From Pseudomonas putida (GTDB lineage: Bacteria; Pseudomonadota; Gammaproteobacteria; Pseudomonadales; Pseudomonadaceae): a DNA stretch of 34,260 bases. Below the pieces are notes generated by a model. It had not been told where the DNA came from. It searched no databases and saw only the letters and a program-made list of their open reading frames with translations. Where the stretch lies: positions 1 to 34,260 of the forward strand of contig NZ_JAETZZ010000022.1 of the NCBI RefSeq assembly GCF_022627325.1, written 5' to 3'. This document shows, one piece after another, positions 16,608 through 24,676 of this stretch (position 1 is its first letter; each line of letters opens with the position of its first letter). Both the position numbers and the translations under genes were made by a program.

Positions 16608-16906
16608 TCGAATGCCTGTGTAGAGTAAAGATTGAGCTTCTGTTACTAGAGGCGCTGTGGGCGATTCGTACTTGTCGCCCAGCTATGGTTAAAGAGCGGC
16701 AAGTGGTGAGAACGATCATCCTCTCTTGCAAGCGCCTGTATCAGACCGCCATTGACTATTGGCTATATGTATCCGGGCAGCTGGTTGAGTTAATTCACTA
16801 TTTAGATATCCGGTGTTGACGTGTGGAAGCTAATCTCCGTTGATATCCGAAATTGACTTTACTAAAGAATAGTGCAAATCGCCAAGCTAGGCGTTCCGAG
16901 GGGAAA
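16608..16906. other. Intergenic region, nothing recognised
   Basis: About 300 bases between two plus-strand genes. One open frame (16604-16819) overlaps the end of the previous gene and looks like chance. TTGAC-like boxes at 16815 and 16852 could be part of a promoter for the next gene, without a good matching -10. Confidence 0.3.
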
Positions 16907-17839
16907 ATGGATAATCGAATTACCCAGTTGGTGAAGGATAGCGACTTCGAATTGAAGCTGTATGAAGCCGCAGTGCGGAACCTGCGAGACACGGAAAATA
17001 GGCTTCGTTTCAACAATTTTGCCTACGCGATGCGTGAGCTGAGCCGACACTTTCTCAAACGTTTGGCTCCCGACGATCAGGTAGTCAAATGCTCTTGGTA
17101 CAAGAACGTTACTGGCGAGGTGGGTAAACTCGCCCGGTCTGAGAGAGCGTCTTTCGCTGTTCACGGAGGTTTGGCAGAGAAATTTGTTCGGGAGAAGCTA
17201 CATATTGACCTCAAGTCGATGAACAAGCGGCTGAAGGCTACCATTGATGCGCTTAGTAAATATACTCACATTGAGGAAGATGTTTTCAATCTGTCTCCTG
17301 CAGATATTGACCGCCTTGTCGCTGAAACGACCGAGACATTTGCCGAGTTTTTCGAGACCATTAAGCGGTGCCGAGATGAGATTGCCAGCGAGCTGAACGA
17401 AGCGATAGGCACGGCAGCATTTCAAGAGATCGTCATGAATGCAGTTCCCGGTATGGATGAGCTTTCCACTCATCAGTTTGTAGACGATATTTATATCGAA
17501 GATGCTGAGGTCACGGCGATCGATTGCAAGACTGTTTACCTTGAGGTGAGTGGCACGCTCTACGTAGAATTACAATACGGATCGGGTTCTGACATCAGAA
17601 AAGGGGAAGGCACTACGATCGACGACTCATTTCCGTTTGCCTGTAAAATGACATGTCCCACGTCAGACCCCAGCGAAAAGTCGCTGGAGCTCCAGGGGCG
17701 ATTAGAGGCAAATTTCGACAGCTTTTATGGTTTGAATGAAGAGCCGGACGCATCAGATCAAGAACGAGAGGATCATCGTCCTGACGAGGCTGCGCGAGGG
17801 TTGCGATCCTCTCCAGCAGGTGAGGATGCGCTGGCGTGA
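16907..17839 (+). CDS. Possible HEPN-like nuclease (pPIWI-associated nuclease-like)
   Basis: A 310-residue protein. The N-terminal 170 residues are all helical and contain FNNFAYAMRELSRHFLKRLA; Arg43-x4-His48 fits the RX4-6H signature of HEPN RNases. The C-terminal part (about 195-270) is beta-rich (KTVYLEVSGTLYVELQYGSG then a SFPFACKM strand) and may sense or bind a partner. The overall look matches my memory of proteins listed as predicted pPIWI-associating nucleases, but no pPIWI gene is present. ATG 16907 has GAGGGG five bases upstream; an earlier start (16853) has none. Likely role: toxic effector in phage defence. The Asp/Glu-rich last 40 residues are probably disordered. Confidence 0.55.
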   Translation: MDNRITQLVKDSDFELKLYEAAVRNLRDTENRLRFNNFAYAMRELSRHFLKRLAPDDQVVKCSWYKNVTGEVGKLARSERASFAVHGGLAEKFVREKLHIDLKSMNKRLKATIDALSKYTHIEEDVFNLSPADIDRLVAETTETFAEFFETIKRCRDEIASELNEAIGTAAFQEIVMNAVPGMDELSTHQFVDDIYIEDAEVTAIDCKTVYLEVSGTLYVELQYGSGSDIRKGEGTTIDDSFPFACKMTCPTSDPSEKSLELQGRLEANFDSFYGLNEEPDASDQEREDHRPDEAARGLRSSPAGEDALA

Positions 17840-17882
17840 ACCGTTCTGCTTTATGAAATTCCAATTGTTAAGCAATTCAATC

Positions 17883-17918
17883 ATCAGGGTTGTTGCGACC
17901 CTGATGGACTTATTTTTC
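17883..17918. terminator. Bidirectional terminator between convergent genes
   Basis: ATCAGGGT (17883-17890) pairs with ACCCTGAT (17898-17905) over a seven-base loop. A T-rich run (TTATTTTT) follows on the plus strand. The hairpin lies between the convergent ends of the HEPN-like and DUF4062 genes. Confidence 0.75.
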
Positions 17919-17922
17919 GACC

Positions 17923-18762
17923 TTATGCAGTTGGAAGGGTGTCGGCGAAAGTATAACCCTCGTTGGTTACTTGATGGGTGACACCCTTAGTTCCGCGTTT
18001 GACTAAAAAGCCCACTTCCAGAAGTTCGCTCAGCGCGCTTTCCCATTTGGCCACCTCCCTTGGGTTCTGGGTGCTAATAAGGTTTTTGCCGTTTGTTTGT
18101 ATATCTGTTCCGTTAAGGTGGCGAACGTACAGAATTGAACCCTGGCTGTCGATGCAAGCCTCTTTCAAAATTATCTTAGCTTCAGAGCTAAGGGTTGGTA
18201 TTTTTGTCTCATGTGTAGAAGTTTCTGCGGTGTCTTCGTTAGCGTTTCTAAATATCGGGTTGTCGTTGATTATGATTTGCAGTTGACGAGTAAACTTGTT
18301 TCGAAACTCTGTGAGATCTTCGTAGCCCTCATACAGACTCCGCTGTTGGCAAGAGGACTTAAAAGCTTTGAGCTGTTTGTATTGATCAGGGTCAACAGTG
18401 TCGAGAGCGGCAGGCTGGTTGGAAAAGTACAGCATTGCCGGTCGACCACTTTCGACATGTTTCTCAATTTCCTCGACAGTTCCACTGGCGAATTCAGTTG
18501 TGGCGGTTCCTACACGAGTCCAGAAAACACCCACTAGCAGATCGCATTTATCTAAAATCTGTTTGTTGATGATTGCCTGAGGAGCCGCTCCCATTTCAGG
18601 TGCTGAATGAGTTTCCCAGCCTGTAGGGAGAAGGACAATTTTTCGAGATCTGGAATGAACTGCATTCCATTCGTGAATGACTTCCCTGACTTGGGCCCTC
18701 TCGGCTTTGACGTCGCCAGGGGACGCGATCATGACGTTGAAGACTTCAGCTTTGTAACTCAT
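17923..18762 (-). CDS. DUF4062 (TIR-like) domain protein
   Basis: A 279-residue protein. Residues 1-125 match DUF4062, a domain of TIR-like flavodoxin fold: FNVMIASPGDVKAERAQVRE, then IVLLPTGWETHSAPEMG and CDLLVGVFWTRVGT. The rest (about 170-279) looks like a winged-helix or similar module (EVAKWESALSELLEVGFLVK). TIR-like domains in defence systems often cleave NAD or recognise nucleotide signals; the catalytic state here is not clear. ATG 18762 is chosen, with GGGA seven bases upstream; ATG 18768 is too near. It lies 214 bases downstream of the Lamassu-like operon on the same strand and may be a separate gene or a late part of that operon. Confidence 0.7.
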   Translation of the reverse strand: MSYKAEVFNVMIASPGDVKAERAQVREVIHEWNAVHSRSRKIVLLPTGWETHSAPEMGAAPQAIINKQILDKCDLLVGVFWTRVGTATTEFASGTVEEIEKHVESGRPAMLYFSNQPAALDTVDPDQYKQLKAFKSSCQQRSLYEGYEDLTEFRNKFTRQLQIIINDNPIFRNANEDTAETSTHETKIPTLSSEAKIILKEACIDSQGSILYVRHLNGTDIQTNGKNLISTQNPREVAKWESALSELLEVGFLVKRGTKGVTHQVTNEGYTFADTLPTA

Positions 18763-18975
18763 GCTCATTCCCTACTATGGTGAAGTGGTGACATATTGAT
18801 GCTATAGCGTGATGAAACAAACTCATCGAGCACATGCCGGCTTACCAAGGAGCCGGCGCTGAGCGGCTTCCTCTGAGAGAAGTTTAGGCCGCATACTGGA
18901 AATTCCGCATGGCAATAGAGCTAGCCTCTAACCGAAGCAGTTGGCTAATAAACGAAAGGCGAGGTTTGATCAGCC

Positions 18976-21087
18976 TCATTCACCAATAGGATTATTATCG
19001 CCTCCTGGAGTAATGGCTTTGTCCCCCAGCTTAATCAGTTTGAAATCTACGTTATGGGTTGATTCGCGGTAAGTCGATTCGCTGTCATCGAAAGATGCGG
19101 CAACGATACTCTGAAGGCCCTTTGCTGCCGCCAGCTTCATGAATAGCGCTTGTTGGCTTTTAGTAGCCATAGAATGTTGCCCAGGTTCATCCAGGAGAAG
19201 AAAGCCTGGGTGGTTACCGTTTACCGTTGGGTGCGAAGAGGTTTCGTACAAGGTGAAGATGTAACTCCATATCAGGCGGACAAAGTCGCTTGCGCTCGAT
19301 TCCTGGGCGATGTTGCTGCTGTCTCGTGACGAACGCTCTTCGGAGGCTTGTTTGATCTCGCTGAAATCTTTTTGATAAATCTCTCTGAGTTCTATCTTGG
19401 CCAGTTCTGGCAAGAGATTATCTGTATTGAAGATGATGTCTTTGACAGGTGCGCTGTGGTAGTCGAATGCGCCTACGTTGGATCTGAACAGCTTCGCAAA
19501 CAGATCGTATTTTTTCTGGTCTATCTCGGAGTAATGTTCTTTGGGCAGGTCGGCACGGGCTTTCTGGTTTAGATCGACCTCAATGGCGAGGGCTTCCAGC
19601 TTTTCCAGGCGCTCCCGGTTGCGCTGAGAAAACATCGAGGCCTCCTCGATGTCCATCTCCATTTGTAGCTGCTGACGTAGATTAGCTTTCGAGACTGTTG
19701 AGGTCGTCGTAATGTCGGTTCTCAGCGCGCGCAGCCTGGATTTGGATTCGGAGATGCGCCGTGTCAGATCCTCACTGGTGACAGTGGTTTCTCTCATGGA
19801 TAAGGCGATGGAGGCACTGTCGCGCTCCAGCATTCGGATCTGTGACTGCAGGTAGTCAATGTTGGTCTTGATGTCCATATGGGGCGTGTGCTCATGGAGG
19901 TCAGTCAGGGAGTGACCTACATCCTGGTGGCACGCCGGGCAGACATCCTTGGCTATGCTCAGATCCAACGATGCGCCGAAGTTGATGAGCTTTTGCGCAG
20001 CTTTGTTTTTAATGAGTTCGTCTTGGGCCTGCTTCAGGTGAACAGTGTTAGCGCTGCGTGAAGCCCGGTGCAGGGTGAGTTCGCCCAGAGTCGCCTCATA
20101 CGCAGCGGTCAATCTCAGCAGCCTTTCGGTCTCCGCCTCAATCTGCTTGAGCGTGGCTTCAGGAGTTGCATCCTTCCATTTCGTTTCTTCTTGCTGAAGT
20201 CTCAGCAGAGCTTGGAATTGGCTGTTTTTATACTCATCCAGGCTCATTGGGCCTTGAGCGGTACGCTTGAGGTAGCTCACTTCACTGGCGTGGAACACCG
20301 CCGTAGGCGCCGTGGGTAGGCTCACTACTTGGATCGAGTTTTTCATCGCATCATTTGAAAGCGCCTTGGTTATGTCAAGCCAGGCAGAGTTGAGCTGGAC
20401 AGATTCGTGGTCAAGCCTCGCGCGTTTCGCATCCAGTTCGAATACGTTGGTGCCGACGAGGTAGTCCACAATTTTGATGCGGGCGTCACGGACGCCAAAA
20501 TAGGGCAGGTTGGCAATGTAATCCGTCCACCCCCGTTTCTGCTCAATGGCCAGCGCAGCAAAGACGTACTGCAGATAGAGCTTTGTCTGTGTGCCACTCT
20601 TGTGCGGTACCTGAGGCAGGTCAAGGCCGAGGAATTTTTCCAGGTAGCTGTAGTAGCCTTCCTCGATCTGTGCGCTGCCACCGTCGTGCAGGTAGCGGTA
20701 GAGCGGTTCGGCCTGTTCGCCTTTGGTCAGCACCGCGCACTCTTGGATCTCGACAAGTCGCGGATCGACCTCGTCTTCCCTGATTTTGCGAGTCACGGTA
20801 ATGGTTTTACCGTTCGACTCTAGCTCCATCATGACGAGAGAGCGGGTGATGAAGCACTTTCGCCCGCCATACTCGACATAGTCTTTCAAGACGTAGGTCA
20901 GGGCTTTGTCGTTCTGGGCACCGAGTAGCTGCTCCATGCCCAGTGCATAGAGGATGCTATGTACAATGGTACTTTTACCGGCTGAGTTACGCCCGCGAAT
21001 GATGTTCAGGTTGCGCTTGAAATAGGTCAGAAAGCCAAACGGGCCTTCGTTGGTATCAATTGAGATCTTGATCGATTTGATGAACAC
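18976..21087 (-). CDS. SMC/Rad50-like ATPase of an ABC-3C/Lamassu-like system
   Basis: About 703 residues. The N-terminus holds Walker A GRNSAGKST (residues 32-40). The middle has two helical coiled-coil arms separated by a zinc hook CPAC (Cys383, Cys386). The C-terminus has Walker B FLLLDEP (Asp633-Glu634). This is the Rad50-type layout of LmuB in Lamassu and of the ATPase in ABC-three-component systems, which sense abnormal DNA and release a toxic effector. GTG 21087 is preferred, with GGGA six bases upstream, because MFIKSIKISI fits the family start; ATG 21099 lies directly against its ribosome site. It is third in a tightly packed operon. Confidence 0.85.
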   Translation of the reverse strand: MFIKSIKISIDTNEGPFGFLTYFKRNLNIIRGRNSAGKSTIVHSILYALGMEQLLGAQNDKALTYVLKDYVEYGGRKCFITRSLVMMELESNGKTITVTRKIREDEVDPRLVEIQECAVLTKGEQAEPLYRYLHDGGSAQIEEGYYSYLEKFLGLDLPQVPHKSGTQTKLYLQYVFAALAIEQKRGWTDYIANLPYFGVRDARIKIVDYLVGTNVFELDAKRARLDHESVQLNSAWLDITKALSNDAMKNSIQVVSLPTAPTAVFHASEVSYLKRTAQGPMSLDEYKNSQFQALLRLQQEETKWKDATPEATLKQIEAETERLLRLTAAYEATLGELTLHRASRSANTVHLKQAQDELIKNKAAQKLINFGASLDLSIAKDVCPACHQDVGHSLTDLHEHTPHMDIKTNIDYLQSQIRMLERDSASIALSMRETTVTSEDLTRRISESKSRLRALRTDITTTSTVSKANLRQQLQMEMDIEEASMFSQRNRERLEKLEALAIEVDLNQKARADLPKEHYSEIDQKKYDLFAKLFRSNVGAFDYHSAPVKDIIFNTDNLLPELAKIELREIYQKDFSEIKQASEERSSRDSSNIAQESSASDFVRLIWSYIFTLYETSSHPTVNGNHPGFLLLDEPGQHSMATKSQQALFMKLAAAKGLQSIVAASFDDSESTYRESTHNVDFKLIKLGDKAITPGGDNNPIGE

Positions 21088-21089
21088 GG

Positions 21090-21533
21090 TTATTCCCATT
21101 CCTTGGATACGGTCTTAACCATATCTTCCGTAATTTTCTTGCCGATTTTAAGTAGCGCTGTTTTTTCCTCAACCATGACGCTCTTGTCGTTCATGATCGT
21201 TTTCACAAGCTGTTTGCCTTTGATAGACAGTTCAAAGCCCGTGGTAGTAGGTTCGATCAGCTGATCGCTGTAAGCGAGGTTGAGCGCTATGGAAAGGGCT
21301 GGGTCGAATCCCCAGACCGGTAGCGTGATCTGTCCGAGGTCGGCAGCAAGCTTCATCGTTTCGACACGGGGTGGCGTTTTTATCGCCCAGTTCATGAGGT
21401 GCAGTTTTACCAAGCTACATTTGTCGCCACGCCCGGTCAGGTGCATGATCAAAAGGGCTTGGCATATCTTGTAGATGGGCCGCAATTCCGTCAGTACTGG
21501 GCTGGGCCGTGAGGTGAATTTAAGCGTGGCCAT
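21090..21533 (-). CDS. ABC-3C middle component / LmuC-like protein
   Basis: A 147-residue protein between effector and ATPase genes. It is helical at first (LRPIYKICQALLIMHLTGRG), then has a winged-helix-like part (LSIALNLAYSDQLIEPTTTG, FELSIKGKQLVKTI). ABC-3C systems carry a small middle component of this size and place that links ATPase and effector; I infer the role from that. Its ATG overlaps the upstream TAA by one base (TAATG). Its own stop lies two bases before the preferred GTG start of the ATPase. Such packing implies coupled translation and a fixed ratio of subunits. Confidence 0.75.
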   Translation of the reverse strand: MATLKFTSRPSPVLTELRPIYKICQALLIMHLTGRGDKCSLVKLHLMNWAIKTPPRVETMKLAADLGQITLPVWGFDPALSIALNLAYSDQLIEPTTTGFELSIKGKQLVKTIMNDKSVMVEEKTALLKIGKKITEDMVKTVSKEWE

Positions 21534-22498
21534 TAGTAGAAGTCCATTTGGCAGACGGCCAGCCAGCGAGCCATTGTCCTTCGGATGATCTCGTCGGCAG
21601 TGGTTGCATCGATGCTCAAAAGCTCATCGCCGACCAAGCGCTCCTGCAACTTGGTTTTGACCTTCTCAACCAACTGATCAGGGTCGCCAGTGATTGTAAA
21701 CTTCCACTCTTCAATGTTGTTCTCAAACCCATGTAAAGCCCTGGCCAGTTGAAAGTACGTTTGAGGGTGTGAGTCGTACAGATTCTGGAAGTAGCTGTCA
21801 TGATCCAGGAAAGACTTCTTCGTGACCTTTAATAAACCTGCTGCCGCCAAAGCGCCTCTCTCAGCCATACGCAGGTTGGTCTTGCGTTCCAAATTGTCGT
21901 CGTACTCAGTGTTGCCTTCATTGACTTTGGGTATTTCATGCAGGTCTTGGCCCAAGGAAATGGGCAAGCCTTCGAATTTCTTTTGCTGATTGATCTCTTG
22001 CAGGTAATAACCGGCATCATGCACGTAAACAGTGAAGTCTTCATGAAGGTGGGGCAGTTTCCACTCTCGGACTTCGGTCTGCTTTTCTACTGCGTGTGAC
22101 AGAATCTTGTTATGGATAACGTCCGGGGTTATCAGGTACCAGCTCTTGATCCGCGTTCCGCCTAGAATGGTGGACAGGCTCTTTTCGTTATCTTTGAGCT
22201 TCTTGAGATCTTGGGTCATCTTGTCCCGCTGCTTCTCATAGAGTTCTTTACGCTCGTAATGGAAGTCCGGACAATAGCACTGAAACGCTAGGCCGGTAGT
22301 TCGGGTAAAACCTTCAATGCCAAAGTCACCCGGCGTAGCGGGCACATGCTGATATCCTTCGGAGCCGTATTTTGCCTTTAAAACGAGCTGCATCAACGCT
22401 TCCCAACTGGTTCCGTTAAATGCGCCCACTGATGTGTTAATCAAAGCTTGCCTGCCTCGCTTCATCAGGTTTAGTCCATTCCAGACCTGCCCCTCCAT
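21533..22498 (-). CDS. Mrr-like nuclease effector of the ABC-3C/Lamassu-like operon
   Basis: About 321 residues, first gene of the operon. The N-terminal domain resembles PD-(D/E)xK/Mrr nucleases: Glu33 in SWEALMQLVL, Asp58 and Glu62 in GDFGIEGF, and Gln73 in LAFQCYCPD. The usual Lys of the QxK strand is Tyr75, so the site is atypical. The rest (about 80-321) is a helical region that should contact the middle component. In Lamassu systems the A protein is a nuclease or other toxic effector. Start choice is uncertain: ATG 22498 has no clear ribosome site, TTG 22549 is in frame, and ATG 22465 (KRGRQALINTS) is possible. A LexA-type promoter lies upstream. Confidence 0.75.
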   Translation of the reverse strand: MEGQVWNGLNLMKRGRQALINTSVGAFNGTSWEALMQLVLKAKYGSEGYQHVPATPGDFGIEGFTRTTGLAFQCYCPDFHYERKELYEKQRDKMTQDLKKLKDNEKSLSTILGGTRIKSWYLITPDVIHNKILSHAVEKQTEVREWKLPHLHEDFTVYVHDAGYYLQEINQQKKFEGLPISLGQDLHEIPKVNEGNTEYDDNLERKTNLRMAERGALAAAGLLKVTKKSFLDHDSYFQNLYDSHPQTYFQLARALHGFENNIEEWKFTITGDPDQLVEKVKTKLQERLVGDELLSIDATTADEIIRRTMARWLAVCQMDFY

Positions 22499-22597
22499 AA
22501 GACGTCTAGTACTCTGGAGTGAATGGATCGTGTCGGGGGACGCTAGCAAAATGCCGTCATTCGGTCTAGCTATGAGAAGAAATGATTAGCTAGTTAA

Positions 22598-22635
22598 CTG
22601 TACATAAATACAGTGTATGCCTGCGCTTCTGTCAT
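22598..22635 (-). promoter_or_regulatory. LexA box overlapping a sigma70 promoter for the Lamassu-like operon
   Basis: CTGTACATAAATACAG (22598-22613) matches the LexA consensus CTG-N10-CAG with an AT-rich centre. Read leftward, ATGACA (22635-22630), a 17-base spacer and TGTATT (22612-22607) form a plausible promoter whose -10 lies inside the box, a standard design for SOS-repressed genes. The first start codon of the operon lies 50-100 bases downstream. Confidence 0.8.
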
Positions 22636-22776
22636 CCGCTGTCTAATAAATGGCCAATCAGGCGACGGGAATCAATCTGAGGGGCGATGTATGAGAAATG
22701 ATCCAATCGATGCTTCACGAAGAGGCTAGAGCTCGATGTCGTGCGGCTCGAGGAGCGGCAGGTCGTCCGTCTAGTA

Positions 22777-22974
22777 CTACACGCTGGCGGCTACCCACTC
22801 AACGGAGCTATTGCGCACTGCATCGATATTATCGTACAGAGTGGAAGGCGCTCTGTTGATGTTATTTACCACCGTGACTGTTCCTCGATCACCGAACCAT
22901 ATGACAAGCTTCGCGACGGCGGCGTATAACGCCTCGGGGCTGCTGCTGCGGCGAGTCTCAACATCGCGTGCACT
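22777..22974 (-). pseudogene. Degenerate copy of the 27850-28068 small protein
   Basis: The minus-strand frame reads EALYAAVAKLVIWFGDRGTV then NRAPSTLYDNIDAVRNSSVE and ends VAASV before TAG at 22777. It aligns across its length with the small protein at 27850-28068 (AALRAAVEEL..WVGDRG, TLDDNIDAVR, LVAASV). No start codon remains; an in-frame TAA (22977-22975) precedes it. It is a decayed paralogue lying just upstream of the Lamassu-like promoter. Confidence 0.75.
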
Positions 22975-22999
22975 TTAGACAGCTCGACGAATTCCTAAG

Positions 23000-23218
23000 G
23001 TGTCTGAATTGAAGCGAACCCTTTTGGGCATGACAGAAGCAGGTGAGCCGCTGCTAAGGCAAGCTCTCGAAGCGATTCGAGCCTACAACGACGCGTTGGA
23101 GCGCAAGCGACCTGCAGCTGAGATTGAACGCCTGCGTGTTGAGGCAGACCATCTCTATCACACAGTCATCGACTACCAGGTTTATAAAGCCGGGGCCTTA
23201 GGTGAGTCGGTACATTAA
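23000..23218 (+). CDS. Small island protein, distant paralogue copy 2
   Basis: A 72-residue protein, MSELKRTLLGMTEAGEPLLR then RPAAEIERLRVEADHLYHTV and IDYQVYKAGALGESVH. It shares the pattern EIERLR-x2-A-x6-VxDYQ and ALG with the proteins at 10191 and 23347. Start uncertain: GTG 23000 overlaps its AAGG site, while TTG 23009 has the same site eight bases upstream. No known function. It is followed 130 bases later by copy 3. Confidence 0.65.
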   Translation: MSELKRTLLGMTEAGEPLLRQALEAIRAYNDALERKRPAAEIERLRVEADHLYHTVIDYQVYKAGALGESVH

Positions 23219-23346
23219 ATGAGAGATAGGTAATCGGACGACGTTGAGCTGGTACCCAGCTGGCCTCCATGATCGCGGCTTTCAAGAGAATCGAGCGTAA
23301 TCATCGACACCGAACGCCCCTTACACAGATCCTCGGAGTGAATGTG

Positions 23347-23556
23347 GTGGAGAAGGTTCTCAGCGGCGTATTGCCTCTTCATCATCCGATGTATTCGGAT
23401 GCCGTGGAGGCTATGAAGAGGTATCACCAAGCCCACGCCGGCGGTGTCAGTGGCGCTGAGCTTGAGTGCCTACGGTTGTCAGCCGAACACAGCTTCCCGG
23501 CGGTCACTGACTACCAACTGCACGCGCTTGGCGGGCCAAGAAAACTTAGCCACTAG
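23347..23556 (+). CDS. Small island protein, paralogue copy 3
   Basis: About 69 residues, starting at GTG 23347 (GGAG eight bases upstream; GTG 23344 also possible). A longer frame from 23269 exists, but it does not align with copy 1 before this point. Core: HHPMYSDAVEAMKRYHQAHA, then GAELECLRLSAEHSFPAVTD and YQLHALGGP. It is close to copy 1 at 10191 over nearly the whole length. Copies 2 and 3 are tandem. The function is unknown; a role in island maintenance or defence is only a guess. Confidence 0.65.
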   Translation: MEKVLSGVLPLHHPMYSDAVEAMKRYHQAHAGGVSGAELECLRLSAEHSFPAVTDYQLHALGGPRKLSH

Positions 23557-23690
23557 GAATGCAAAAAAGCCCGCGCTATCCCAGTCCAGGGGCACTGGCG
23601 TATTCGATTCTCCATAGTCGTGTTAACCTCAAATGTTCTGCAGGGCAGGGCAAGCACGTACGAACGTGCTGCACCAGTCGTGATCCCAAT

Positions 23691-23927
23691 ATGAGCAGAA
23701 GCCGACGCAAAACTCCGATACGAGGCATTACCTCAGCCACAAGCGAGCGCTCCGACAAGCAAGCATGGCACTGTAGCTACCGTGCAGCTGTACGCCGGCA
23801 GCTCGCAAGTGATGCTAACTCTGAGCTCCCTCACCCTCGTCAATTTTCTGATCCTTGGCGCATGGCAAAGGACGGCAAATCCTATTACGGAGTGAGCCGA
23901 CGCGACGAGAAGTCTCTGAGGAAATGA
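23691..23927 (+). CDS. Small conserved basic protein
   Basis: A 78-residue basic protein, MSRSRRKTPIRGITSATSER then DKQAWHCSYRAAVRRQLASD and WRMAKDGKSYYGVSRRDEKS. The start MSRSRRKTPI..ITSA.SE+.DK is shared with small proteins I have seen in Pseudomonas and other bacteria, of no known role. ATG 23691 is chosen; earlier codons in the same frame (from 23559) look non-coding. Many positive residues suggest nucleic acid binding. Confidence 0.75.
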   Translation: MSRSRRKTPIRGITSATSERSDKQAWHCSYRAAVRRQLASDANSELPHPRQFSDPWRMAKDGKSYYGVSRRDEKSLRK

Positions 23928-24148
23928 TCCTCGGCTCTGGCCTAACGGCGCAATTATGGATTGTCGGCACCAGGAGCGGATTTGGTGCACGGGGAGGGTG
24001 GGTGACACTTAAAGGGTGGTTCATCGCAAACCAACCCCAGTATTACGGCAGCGTCTAAGGAATGGAGCCTTTATGTCGACAAGGAGCAGTCGATATGTGA
24101 TGGCCGCTTGGATGTAGGGGATAGAACGGTTCGTGTGATCCAGAAACG

Positions 24149-24171
24149 AAAACCCCGGCTCGAGGCCGGGG
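24149..24171 (-). terminator. Rho-independent terminator, leftward
   Basis: CCCCGGC (24153-24159) pairs with GCCGGGG (24165-24171); read leftward it is followed by TTTTCGTTT. It lies about 50 bases after the stop of a small membrane-protein gene on the same strand. Confidence 0.75.
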
Positions 24172-24222
24172 CGGGTGTTTCGTGGTCTACGCAAGGAGTC
24201 GTAAGCTTTCGCTCATTGGAGC

Positions 24223-24354
24223 TCAGTGCCAACCATTCTCCATCCTACGGCGGTTGATACTGATGTCAACCCTCTGATAGAGGCCACTGGCCAGTAGGAA
24301 GCCGAGCATGCCGGACACCGTACAATACAGACCCCACCTGATCGACCAGCTCAT
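24223..24354 (-). CDS. Small single-pass membrane protein
   Basis: A 43-residue frame: MSWSIRWGLYCTVSGMLGFL then LASGLYQRVDISINRRRMEN. One membrane segment spans about residues 8-25, followed by a basic tail. A GGGAGAG site lies five bases before ATG 24354, and a strong terminator follows the stop, which together support a real gene. The frame extends upstream to 24495, but that part looks non-coding. Function unknown; small toxins and membrane-stress proteins have similar size. Confidence 0.5.
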   Translation of the reverse strand: MSWSIRWGLYCTVSGMLGFLLASGLYQRVDISINRRRMENGWH

Positions 24355-24676
24355 CAGCTCTCCCGTGGAGCTCCAAAGTTTGCGGTGTTCTTTACCCCTT
24401 GCCCAGCGCTGCAGAGGCAACGCTTCGGAACTCCATTTACATCGTTTTGACCACCGGAATCGGCAAATTTTGGTGGAAAGCCGGCGAGCTCTCATACAAA
24501 AGCTTCAACCCCTCCACTGAATTAGCTAGCAATGCAGTTAGCCTTATGTCGCAGCTCCGCGCTCGAAGAGCCGGCTATGTGATGGGGAGGCCTTCTATGC
24601 TGAGATCAGCATGCCATGCCGTGGCATGGGTTGAGCTGAGCATCTACGCCGGCTGTTTATCGAGTATGAGGTGCGC

